From Spirochaetota bacterium (GTDB taxonomy: Bacteria > Spirochaetota > Spirochaetia > DTKZ01): DNA of 6,761 bases. This document shows, piece by piece, positions 1 through 5,494 of the stretch (position 1 is its first letter; each line of letters opens with the position of its first letter). A program made the position numbers and the translations under genes. A model generated the notes under the pieces. That model was given only the letters and a program-made list of their open reading frames with translations, was not told where the DNA came from and searched no databases. Location of the stretch: contig JAKQWJ010000030.1 in assembly GCA_029562045.1 (NCBI GenBank), positions 1 to 6,761 on the forward strand. The letters run 5' to 3'.

Positions 1-1
1 G

Positions 2-325
2 GGGTGGCTCCTCTTCATCGTCTATGCCGCCACCGGTGTCGCGGGTTACCGGCTGGTGGGCCCCCATGCGGGGGGAATGAGAAAGGCGATCCTGGCCTAT
101 TCGGTGATCATCGCGGCGATGGGCGGGGCGGCGGCGATGCCCCTGGGGGCGGCGAGGTCCGCCGGAGTCGTCATAGCCATGGCGGGGGCGTTCATCTTCA
201 TGGTCTCCGACATAATCAACGCCTATAACAAATTCGCCCGGGAGATCCGGAACGAGCGGGTCTGGACCATGAGCAGCTATCTGACGGGGCAGCTCCTTCT
301 GGTCTGGGGCTATCTGCTCCTTTAG
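2..325 (+). CDS. YhhN/TMEM86 (lysoplasmalogenase) family membrane protein, 3' end only
   Basis: This is the C-terminal 107 residues of an integral membrane protein; the reading frame is open to the left edge, so the start lies outside the window. Four hydrophobic segments are visible: one near WLLFIVYAATGVAGY, then AILAYSVIIAAMGGAAAM, then AGVVIAMAGAFIFMVSDI, then SSYLTGQLLLVWGYLLL at the C-terminus. The segment GAFIFMVSDIINAYNKF matches the conserved G-(A)-x-x-F-x-x-SD-x-x-x-A-x-x-(K/R)F block of the YhhN family, and the final Y-x-x-x-Q-x-L block also fits. Family members studied in animals and some bacteria hydrolyse the vinyl-ether bond of lysoplasmalogens, releasing an aldehyde and a glycerophospho-headgroup. 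The function here is inferred from family membership. An internal GTG at 56 could be read as a start, but the family signature continues upstream of it in the same frame, so the gene is simply truncated by the window. Its stop codon is part of the ribosome binding site of the next gene, which suggests co-transcription. Confidence 0.83.
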   Translation, partial: GWLLFIVYAATGVAGYRLVGPHAGGMRKAILAYSVIIAAMGGAAAMPLGAARSAGVVIAMAGAFIFMVSDIINAYNKFAREIRNERVWTMSSYLTGQLLLVWGYLLL

Positions 326-330
326 GAAGG
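324..330 (+). promoter_or_regulatory. Ribosome binding site of cardiolipin synthase, overlapping the upstream stop codon
   Basis: The purine run AGGAAGG begins inside the TAG stop of the YhhN-family gene and lies just before the ATG at 333; its AGGA core is 5 nt from the start. The overlap suggests translational coupling of the two genes. Confidence 0.6.
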
Positions 331-332
331 GC

Positions 333-1838
333 ATGGGAATCAAAAAAGTCCGGCGCATCCTGTTCAGCAAGGTCCCCCTGGCCCTGATCATCGTGCTGGT
401 CCGGCTTATCTGGTTCGTCGCTTTCTTTTCGAAATTCGCCCGCTACTCCGCCTGGACCCACGGGGCGCTGTCGGTCCTGGCGGTGGTGATGTACCTTTTC
501 ATCATATCCTCCGACGAGAACCCGTCCTACCAGATCGGCTGGATCACGGTGATCGCGGTGATGCCCCTCATGGGAGGGGTGCTGTACCTCCTCCTGGGGA
601 ACAGCCGTCCGGCCCGTCCCATGAAACGGGGGATGGAGAGGGTCTTCGCCGACATCGCGCCTCTTCTGAAAAATGACGATCCTCCCCGGCCGCCGCCCCG
701 GCTCCAGGGGCTCAGCGCCTACATCGATGGGATGAGTTCCTATCCCCTCTACCGGAACACCAGGGTGGATTATTACCCCACCGGAGAGGAGCTTTTCGAG
801 GCCATGATGGGGGACCTGGAAAAGGCGCGGACGAGCGTCTATCTGGAATATTTCATCGTCGCCGACGGGGTGATGTACCGGCGCCTGGCGGGGGTCCTGA
901 TGGAGAAGGCCCGCCGGGGTCTGGATGTGCGGTTCCTCTACGACGAGCTGGGGAGCATCGCGGTCCTGCCGGACGATTTCCATCGGGAGCTGGAAGAGGC
1001 GGGGGTTCTGGTGACGGCCTTCAATCCCCTGCACCCCCTGGCGACGCTGAAGATGAACCACCGGGACCATCGGAAGCTTCTGATCGTCGACGGCCGGGTG
1101 GGTTACACCGGGGGAATCAACATCGCCGACGAGTACATCAACCAGATCCGGCGGTACGGCCACTGGAAGGACACGGGGGTCCGGCTGGAGGGCGAGGCGG
1201 TGTGGAGCATGACCCTCATGTTCCTGAGCGTCTGGCGCTACTACCGGCGGGATGACCGGGAACCCGCGCGGCCGGAGAGGATCCCCGATGCGGAGGGGTT
1301 CGTTCAGCCCTACTCCGACACGCCCCTGGACGGGGAGGCGCTGGCGAAAAACATCTACATGGACATCCTCTGGAGGGCGAAGGAGTATGTAACCATCTTC
1401 AACCCCTACCTGGTGCTGGACCGGGAGATGATCAAGGCCCTCACCATGGCCGCCCGAAAGGGGGTGGACGTCAAAATCGTGGTTCCCGCTCAGAACGACG
1501 CCAGACTGGTGGCGCTGCTGGCGGAATCCCATTACAAGACCCTCATTGACGGAGGGGTGAAGGTCTACCGCTACGAGCCCGGCTTCATTCACGCCAAGAG
1601 TTTTCTCAGCGACGACGAGGTCGCCGTGGTGGGAACCGTGAACATGGATTTCCGGAGCCTCTATCTCCACTACGAATGCGGGGTCCTCTTCACCTCCCCC
1701 GGGGCAATCCGGGCGCTGAAGGACGACTGCCTGCGGACCCTGGAAAAAAGCCGCCCCGTTGCCCGGGCGGATGTGGAGAAGGGGATTCTGGTGGATTTTT
1801 TCCAGGCCGTGCTTCGGGTCTTCGGCCCCCTTCTGTAA
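333..1838 (+). CDS. cls: Cardiolipin synthase (phospholipase D superfamily)
   Basis: Bacterial cardiolipin synthases of this type condense two phosphatidylglycerol molecules into cardiolipin plus glycerol at the cytoplasmic membrane. The 501-residue length is normal for the family (ClsA is just under 500). Hydrophobic segments at about residues 14-32, 42-58 and 68-89 anchor the protein; the second and third form the PLDc_N region ending in the typical LYLLLGN. Two complete HKD motifs (HxKx4D) are present. The first is H246, K248 and D253, followed by GGINIADEY. The second is H420, K422 and D427, followed by VVGTVNMDFRSLYLHYE, which is characteristic of cardiolipin synthases rather than nucleases. 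Both half-sites are intact, so the enzyme should be active. The ATG at 333 is supported by the AGGAAGG just upstream and by full coverage of the N-terminal membrane region. It follows the YhhN-family gene by 7 bp. No clear terminator follows the stop, so transcription could continue into the methyltransferase gene. The substrate preference (PG+PG or PG+PE) cannot be read from sequence. Confidence 0.95.
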   Translation: MGIKKVRRILFSKVPLALIIVLVRLIWFVAFFSKFARYSAWTHGALSVLAVVMYLFIISSDENPSYQIGWITVIAVMPLMGGVLYLLLGNSRPARPMKRGMERVFADIAPLLKNDDPPRPPPRLQGLSAYIDGMSSYPLYRNTRVDYYPTGEELFEAMMGDLEKARTSVYLEYFIVADGVMYRRLAGVLMEKARRGLDVRFLYDELGSIAVLPDDFHRELEEAGVLVTAFNPLHPLATLKMNHRDHRKLLIVDGRVGYTGGINIADEYINQIRRYGHWKDTGVRLEGEAVWSMTLMFLSVWRYYRRDDREPARPERIPDAEGFVQPYSDTPLDGEALAKNIYMDILWRAKEYVTIFNPYLVLDREMIKALTMAARKGVDVKIVVPAQNDARLVALLAESHYKTLIDGGVKVYRYEPGFIHAKSFLSDDEVAVVGTVNMDFRSLYLHYECGVLFTSPGAIRALKDDCLRTLEKSRPVARADVEKGILVDFFQAVLRVFGPLL

Positions 1839-1873
1839 AACCTCTCCGGCGGCAAATGGCAAGAAAAAACAAA

Positions 1874-1909
1874 GGATTACAAGAATCCGCGGCCCTCTCA
1901 GGGTATTCT
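1874..1909 (+). repeat. Imperfect inverted repeats in the cls-methyltransferase gap
   Basis: The 109 bp gap (1839-1947) contains a short hairpin GGATT-acaag-AATCC (1874-1888). It also contains a nested imperfect stem with AGAAT (1882-1886) facing ATTCT (1905-1909) and CCCT (1893-1896) facing AGGG (1900-1903), but a bulky CCGCGG interrupts the left arm. No U-rich tail follows, so this is not a convincing terminator. It could be a regulator site or chance. The rest of the gap shows no convincing sigma-70 promoter. Confidence 0.25.
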
Positions 1910-1937
1910 GGATGCGACAAGACAGACAGACCCTCAC

Positions 1938-1942
1938 GGAGG
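1938..1942 (+). promoter_or_regulatory. Ribosome binding site deciding the methyltransferase start
   Basis: GGAGG lies 5 nt upstream of the ATG at 1948. It fixes the start there, although the frame stays open upstream into the end of cls. The 63 residues that would be added show no family similarity and overlap cls. Confidence 0.8.
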
Positions 1943-1947
1943 CCCCT

Positions 1948-2958
1948 ATGAAGCGAAACATGTACGATTGGGTTCGGGAACAGATCGCCGCGAAACGGAA
2001 AAAGGCCATGCCGGTCCTGTCCTTTCCGGGCATCCAGTTTCTGAACATCACGGTGAGCGATCTGGTGGCCTCCGGGGAGCTGCAGGCGAAATGCATGAAA
2101 ACCATCGCGGACCGGTATCCCACCGCGGCGGCGGTGAGCAACATGGATCTGTCCCTGGAGGCGGAGGCCTTCGGCGCGAAGGTGCGGTTCTCCGACGACG
2201 AGGTGCCCACGGTGGTGGGCATGCTGGTGGACGGCCTGGAGGACGCCGGGGCCCTGCGGGTCCCGCCGGTGGGGGCCGGGAGGACCGGGGAGGCCCTCGA
2301 GGCGGTGCGCCGGGCCCTGGATCTCATCCGGGACCGGCCCGTCTTCGCCGGGGTCATCGGGCCCTTTTCGCTGGCGGGGCGGCTGATGGATTTCACCGAG
2401 ATCATGGTCAAGTGCATGATCGAGCCGGAGATTCCCCATGCGGTGCTGGAGAAGGTGACGGCCTTCCTGGTGGACTATATCCGGGAATACAAAAAGATCG
2501 GGGCCAACGGAATCGTCATGGCCGAGCCCGCGGCGGGGCTCCTGTCCCCGGACCTCTGCGACGGGTTCTCCAGCGGCTACGTTAAAAGGATCATCGACGC
2601 GGTCCAGGACGAGAATTTCATCGTCATTTATCACAACTGCGGCAACACCCTTCCCCTGATGGATTCCATCAAATCCATCGGAGCCAGAGTGGTCCATTTC
2701 GGGAACGCCGTCCCCCTGGCGGAAATGGTCCGCAATTTTCCCCCGGACACTCTCGTCATGGGCAACATCGACCCCGCCGGGGAGTTTCGGAACGGGACCC
2801 CCGAATCCATGCGGAAGGCCGCCGGGAAACTGCTGGAGGAGCTGTCGGCCCACCCCAACTGGGTCATCTCTTCGGGCTGCGACATCCCGCCCCTGACCCC
2901 ACGGGAAAACATCGACGCCTTCTTCGAAACGGTGAGCGGGTTCTACCGGGGACGCTGA
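1948..2958 (+). CDS. MtaA/CmuA-type methyltransferase, uroporphyrinogen decarboxylase (UroD) superfamily
   Basis: This 336-residue protein has the size of MtaA-type enzymes, which transfer a methyl group from a methylated corrinoid (cobalamin) cofactor to a thiol such as coenzyme M, using a zinc ion. The zinc ligands expected for this branch are visible: H229 and C231 in IYHNCGN (His-X-Cys), then C311 in ISSGCDIPP, 80 residues later, much as in MtaA. The N-terminus carries MPVLSFPG, where UroD-family members begin the barrel. Other family signatures are GPFSLAGRLMDF (138-149), NGIVMAEPAAGLLSPDLC (187-204), VVHFGNAVP (248-256) and TLVMGNIDP (268-276). True HemE decarboxylases lack this H-X-C...C zinc site, so haem synthesis is unlikely. 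Spirochaetes are not known to make coenzyme M, so the natural acceptor may be another thiol or tetrahydrofolate; that is inference. No corrinoid protein or substrate-activating MtaB/MttB partner is adjacent in the window. The gene is co-directional with cls (109 bp gap) and convergent with the kinase (12 bp between stops). Confidence 0.87.
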   Translation: MKRNMYDWVREQIAAKRKKAMPVLSFPGIQFLNITVSDLVASGELQAKCMKTIADRYPTAAAVSNMDLSLEAEAFGAKVRFSDDEVPTVVGMLVDGLEDAGALRVPPVGAGRTGEALEAVRRALDLIRDRPVFAGVIGPFSLAGRLMDFTEIMVKCMIEPEIPHAVLEKVTAFLVDYIREYKKIGANGIVMAEPAAGLLSPDLCDGFSSGYVKRIIDAVQDENFIVIYHNCGNTLPLMDSIKSIGARVVHFGNAVPLAEMVRNFPPDTLVMGNIDPAGEFRNGTPESMRKAAGKLLEELSAHPNWVISSGCDIPPLTPRENIDAFFETVSGFYRGR

Positions 2959-2970
2959 AGCGGGCGGGGT

Positions 2971-5121
2971 TCATTCTTCCGGCGGGGAGGGGCGGAACTC
3001 CAGGACGACCCGGGTTCCCGCCCCCTCTTCGATCCGCAGCTCGCCGCGGAGCTGGGACGTCAGGGTCTGGACCAGCGCCAGGCCGAAGCATCCGAGTTTT
3101 CCCCCCCCCTTTCCCCCGGAGATGCCTATCCCGTTGTCCTCCACGGTCAGGGTGGCCAGGTCTCCCTCCTTCGTGGCGGATACCCGGAGCAGGCCGCCCC
3201 CTTCATAGGGGAAGGCGTGCTTCATGGCGTTGGTCAGAAGTTCGTTGACGATGAGCCCCAGGGTGGTCAGTTCCTTCACCGGCACGGTGAAGTCCTGGAT
3301 GTTCGATTCCACCACCAGGCGGGAGCTTTTCGGAGACATCCGCACGATGTCGTCGATCAGCGAGGGAAGGTAGTCCCGGGTGGACATTTCCCTCAGGTTG
3401 TCGGTGTGATGGAGTTTGTCGTACAGGATGCCCATGCTCCGGAAGCGGCTGCGCGCGTCCTTCAGGGCCGCCGCCGCCACGGGGTCCTGGATTCCCTCCG
3501 CCTGCAGGGAGAGGAGGCTCATCATGGCCGCCAGGTTGTTCTTGATCCGGTGATGGACTTCCTTCAACAGGGTTTCCTTCTCGTCCAGCAGGGCCAGAAT
3601 TTTTTTCTCGTTGACGCTGAGGAGTTCCTGGGACAGCTTCTTTTCGGTGATGTCCTGGGAAACCCCGACCCGGTGGGTGACGCGTCCGTCGGTGTACCCC
3701 AGGCGCCCCCATAGCCTGATCCAGCGGCGGTTCCCCTTCCCGGTGATGAGTTCCGCCTCCACATCGAAGGGTTCCCCCGTTTCCATGGTGCGGGCGGTTG
3801 CGGCGGCAACAAGGCGCCGGGACTCGGGGAGGAAGAAACCCAGGACCGCGTCCAGGCTGGGAGAGAAGGAGCGGTCCACTTCGTAGATGGAGTACACCTC
3901 GTCGGTCCATTGGATCTCCCGGGTTTTCAGATCGGTCTTCCAGCCCCCGATCCGGGCGATGCTTCCCATCTCGTTCAGCAGATCCCGGCTGCTTATCAGG
4001 GCTTCCTGGGCCGCTCTTTGATCCGTCAGGTCTTCCTTGATGGATATGTAGTTGGTTATCTCGCCGTTCTCGTCCCGGACCGGGGAGACCACCGCCGACT
4101 CGTGATAGATCTCGCCGGATTTTTTACGGTTCACGAAATTGCCCCGCCAGGTCCTGCCCGAGGAGGTGATTTCCAGTAATTCGTCGAAGTCCTTCCTGTC
4201 AATGATGGTCCTCTGGAGAATCCAGGGTTTCTGCCCCCGGGCCTCCTCCAGGGAGTACCCCGACAGCTCCTGGAACCGGGGGTTGACGTATTCGATGCGG
4301 TTTTCCCGGTCGGTGATGAGGATGACGGAGGAGCTTTGCTCGATGGCCTGGGACAGTTTGCGGAGTTCCCGATCCGCCCGGCGCTCCTGGGTGATGTCCC
4401 GGATGACGGCCAGGACCAGGTCCGCGTCGAGCCGGGAGATCCGGAGATCGAAGAGCCTCTTCTCTCCCTTTATGACCAGGCTGTAGGTGTGCTCCTGCAC
4501 CTTCCCGGTGGACAGGCAGTCCTCGTACAGCCGCAGATGAATCGCCACTTCGTCGGGGGGAAAGACATCGTCCAGATGGGCTCCGACGACGGACTCTTCG
4601 GGCAGGGCCAGGGAGCCGAATCCCGGTCCCCGGGCGAAATCCCGGATGCGCCCGTTCCGGTCCATCACCATCATCAGGTCCGGGAAAGCTTCGATGAGGG
4701 CCTGGAACTTTTCGTTTGCCTTCCGGGTTTCCCGGTTCGCCTGGAACAGCTTGAAGGCCATCTTGATGGATGCGTCCAGGACAGTGGGGTTGGAGTCCTT
4801 GACCACGTACCCGTAGGAGGTGATCTTCTCGGTCTTCTCCACCACCTCCGGGGCGGTGTGGCTGGACAGGAAGAGGATGGGGATGTCGCGGGTTTTCAGG
4901 ATGAGCTCCGCCGCCTGGGTGCCGTCCATGCCCCGGCCCAGGTCGATATCCATCAGGATCAGGTCGAAATCGTCCCCTTCCCGGACCCTCGCCACGGCCG
5001 CCTCCCCTGTGAGGGCTGTCTCCACGGAGTAGCCCAGGCGGGTCAGGGCGGATTTTTCGGCCAGGGCGATGAGAGCCTCGTCTTCCACGAGAAGGATTGC
5101 TTTTCGTCTCGTCGTGTCCAT
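2971..5121 (-). CDS. Cytoplasmic hybrid sensor kinase: receiver - three PAS - HisKA_2 - HATPase_c
   Basis: This 716-residue soluble signalling protein has no membrane segment. The N-terminal receiver domain (about residues 7-125) has acidic residues E13 and D14, phospho-acceptor D58 (LILMDID), S86/S87 and K108. A helix with coiled-coil character (about 126-140) leads to PAS1 (about 138-245), PAS2 (about 255-365, with DRENRIEYVNPRFQELSGYS) and PAS3 (about 375-492, starting at the GGWKTD block). A short coiled coil precedes the HisKA_2 H-box EVHHRIKNNL, with H524 as likely phospho-acceptor. The ATPase has its N-box at NELLTNAMKHAF (E627, N631), G1 at EDNGIGI (D662) and a G2-like GCFGLALVQ. All catalytic residues are present. 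A receiver placed first suggests that the kinase is switched by phosphotransfer from another kinase, with the PAS domains adding cytoplasmic cues. No DNA-binding output domain or partner regulator is encoded nearby. The start at 5121 is supported by AGGA 7 nt upstream and by the receiver beginning immediately. The family is common in spirochaetes. Confidence 0.93.
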   Translation of the reverse strand: MDTTRRKAILLVEDEALIALAEKSALTRLGYSVETALTGEAAVARVREGDDFDLILMDIDLGRGMDGTQAAELILKTRDIPILFLSSHTAPEVVEKTEKITSYGYVVKDSNPTVLDASIKMAFKLFQANRETRKANEKFQALIEAFPDLMMVMDRNGRIRDFARGPGFGSLALPEESVVGAHLDDVFPPDEVAIHLRLYEDCLSTGKVQEHTYSLVIKGEKRLFDLRISRLDADLVLAVIRDITQERRADRELRKLSQAIEQSSSVILITDRENRIEYVNPRFQELSGYSLEEARGQKPWILQRTIIDRKDFDELLEITSSGRTWRGNFVNRKKSGEIYHESAVVSPVRDENGEITNYISIKEDLTDQRAAQEALISSRDLLNEMGSIARIGGWKTDLKTREIQWTDEVYSIYEVDRSFSPSLDAVLGFFLPESRRLVAAATARTMETGEPFDVEAELITGKGNRRWIRLWGRLGYTDGRVTHRVGVSQDITEKKLSQELLSVNEKKILALLDEKETLLKEVHHRIKNNLAAMMSLLSLQAEGIQDPVAAAALKDARSRFRSMGILYDKLHHTDNLREMSTRDYLPSLIDDIVRMSPKSSRLVVESNIQDFTVPVKELTTLGLIVNELLTNAMKHAFPYEGGGLLRVSATKEGDLATLTVEDNGIGISGGKGGGKLGCFGLALVQTLTSQLRGELRIEEGAGTRVVLEFRPSPPEE

Positions 5122-5139
5122 GGGCGGATCCTGGGATCT

Positions 5140-5167
5140 ATTTTACCGTAAACGGAGCAAATGTACA
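5140..5167 (-). promoter_or_regulatory. Candidate sigma-70-type promoter of the kinase gene
   Basis: Reading the minus strand, TGTACA (5167-5162; 4 of 6 matches to TTGACA) is followed after 16 nt by TAAAAT (5145-5140; 5 of 6 matches to TATAAT). Transcription would begin close to 5133, giving a very short leader before the ATG at 5121. AGGA (5132-5129) would serve as ribosome binding site, 7 nt from the start. The AT content here stands out from the surrounding GC-rich DNA. Confidence 0.5.
5142..5152. repeat. Perfect 5+1+5 palindrome overlapping the kinase -10 box
   Basis: TTTAC-C-GTAAA is a perfect inverted repeat with a one-base centre. It overlaps the -10 element and the adjacent spacer of the candidate kinase promoter, where a repressor site would be expected. 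No regulator can be named, and a short palindrome can arise by chance. Confidence 0.35.
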
Positions 5168-5245
5168 GGCCGGGAAGCGCCGCGTGCGGCCATCGGCCGG
5201 TCGGCCGCTGGAGGCTGTCCCGCAGGGCCGCCCGACGGGGAAAGG

Positions 5246-5255
5246 GTCCGCAGGC
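5246..5255. repeat. 10 bp inverted copy of the tandem-repeat core
   Basis: GTCCGCAGGC is the exact reverse complement of GCCTGCGGAC, which occurs at 5329-5338 and again at 5376-5385 in the tandem array. It could pair with the array in RNA or single-stranded DNA, or be an isolated inverted copy of the same site about 75 bp upstream. Confidence 0.5.
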
Positions 5256-5326
5256 GGTTTCGCGGGTTTCCGGGCGGTGAATCGGCCCGCGGGCGGCTTT
5301 CCGCAGCGAGCCGACGGTCCGGCAGC

Positions 5327-5420
5327 GGGCCTGCGGACGCGGGGGGGGCAGGTCTGCGGACGCCGGGAGGCCGGGGCCTGCGGACGCGGGGGGGCAGGTC
5401 TGCGGACGCGGGGGGGCCGG
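5327..5420. repeat. Tandem repeat array with G-tracts (about 23 bp unit, 47 bp higher-order unit)
   Basis: The word TGCGGACGC recurs at 5332, 5355, 5379 and 5401, giving units of 23, 24 and 22 bp and a partial fourth. Units 1 and 3 read TGCGGACGC, a G-run, then CAGGTC; unit 2 diverges after the core, and unit 4 ends in CCGG. A larger period is clear: 5327-5363 and 5374-5409 are identical except for one G, so the array is a duplicated pair of units. The G-runs are 8 (5341-5348), 7 (5388-5394) and 7 (5410-5416) long. The array stops about 10 bp before the -35 box of the lipoprotein gene. Confidence 0.88.
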
Positions 5421-5428
5421 CTGAAACC

Positions 5429-5457
5429 TTGACAAGGACCCGGGAAGACTCTACCTT
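5429..5457 (+). promoter_or_regulatory. Candidate sigma-70-type promoter of the BMP lipoprotein gene
   Basis: A perfect TTGACA (5429-5434) is followed after 17 nt by TACCTT (5452-5457). This -10 matches TATAAT only at the three most conserved positions (TAnnnT). Transcription would begin near 5464, leaving a leader of about 30 nt. The strong -35 with a weak -10, and the repeats immediately upstream, would suit activator control; that last point is inference. Confidence 0.6.
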
Positions 5458-5481
5458 GATCGCATCCGAATCGATTCCCAC

Positions 5482-5488
5482 AAAGGAG
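5482..5488 (+). promoter_or_regulatory. Ribosome binding site deciding a GTG start
   Basis: AAAGGAG lies 6 nt before the GTG at 5495. It selects this GTG over the long upstream open frame, and the protein then begins with a proper lipoprotein signal peptide. Confidence 0.85.
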
Positions 5489-5494
5489 AAAATC

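Larger units (their letters stand above)
5122..5494. other. Divergent intergenic region between kinase and lipoprotein genes (373 bp)
   Basis: This is the only long non-coding stretch in the window. From left to right it holds the kinase ribosome binding site and candidate promoter with a palindrome (5129-5167), then about 150 bp of GC-rich sequence rich in CGG/CCG words without a recognisable gene. After that come the G-tract tandem repeats (5327-5420), and finally the lipoprotein promoter and ribosome binding site. Open frames cross it on both strands, but their translations are low-complexity Arg/Pro/Gly/Ala strings with no family likeness, as expected from GC-rich repeats. Confidence 0.8.

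Noticed and set aside
1877..1909. A sigma-70 promoter for the methyltransferase, with TATTCT (1904-1909) as the -10
   Set aside because: No acceptable -35 lies 16-18 nt upstream; the nearest candidate, TTACAA at 1877, is 21 nt away. Read-through from cls is equally likely.
1759..1947. A 63-residue N-terminal extension of the methyltransferase
   Set aside because: It overlaps the end of cls, shows no family similarity, and the GGAGG 5 nt before the ATG at 1948 gives a clear start with the expected family length.
216..2417. A 733-codon open frame on the minus strand opposite the YhhN-family, cls and methyltransferase genes
   Set aside because: It is antisense to three well-supported genes, and its translation is rich in Arg, Pro, Gly and His with no recognisable domain. 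Long antisense frames are expected in GC-rich DNA.
1948..2958. Annotation as HemE uroporphyrinogen decarboxylase
   Set aside because: The H229-X-C231...C311 zinc ligand pattern marks the methyltransferase branch of the superfamily, and no other haem synthesis gene is nearby.
5341..5416. A classical four-tract G-quadruplex
   Set aside because: G-runs are present, but several of the gaps between them exceed the usual 1-7 nt loops, so only a long-loop or within-run structure is possible. I do not list it as a feature.
5327..5420. A CRISPR array
   Set aside because: The repeats are directly tandem with no unique spacers of regular length, and no cas genes are in the window.
5069..5494. A 142-residue N-terminal extension of the BMP lipoprotein across the intergenic repeats
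   Set aside because: It would bury the signal peptide and lipobox inside the protein, run through the promoter and repeat array, and overlap the kinase start. The GTG at 5495 has a good ribosome binding site.
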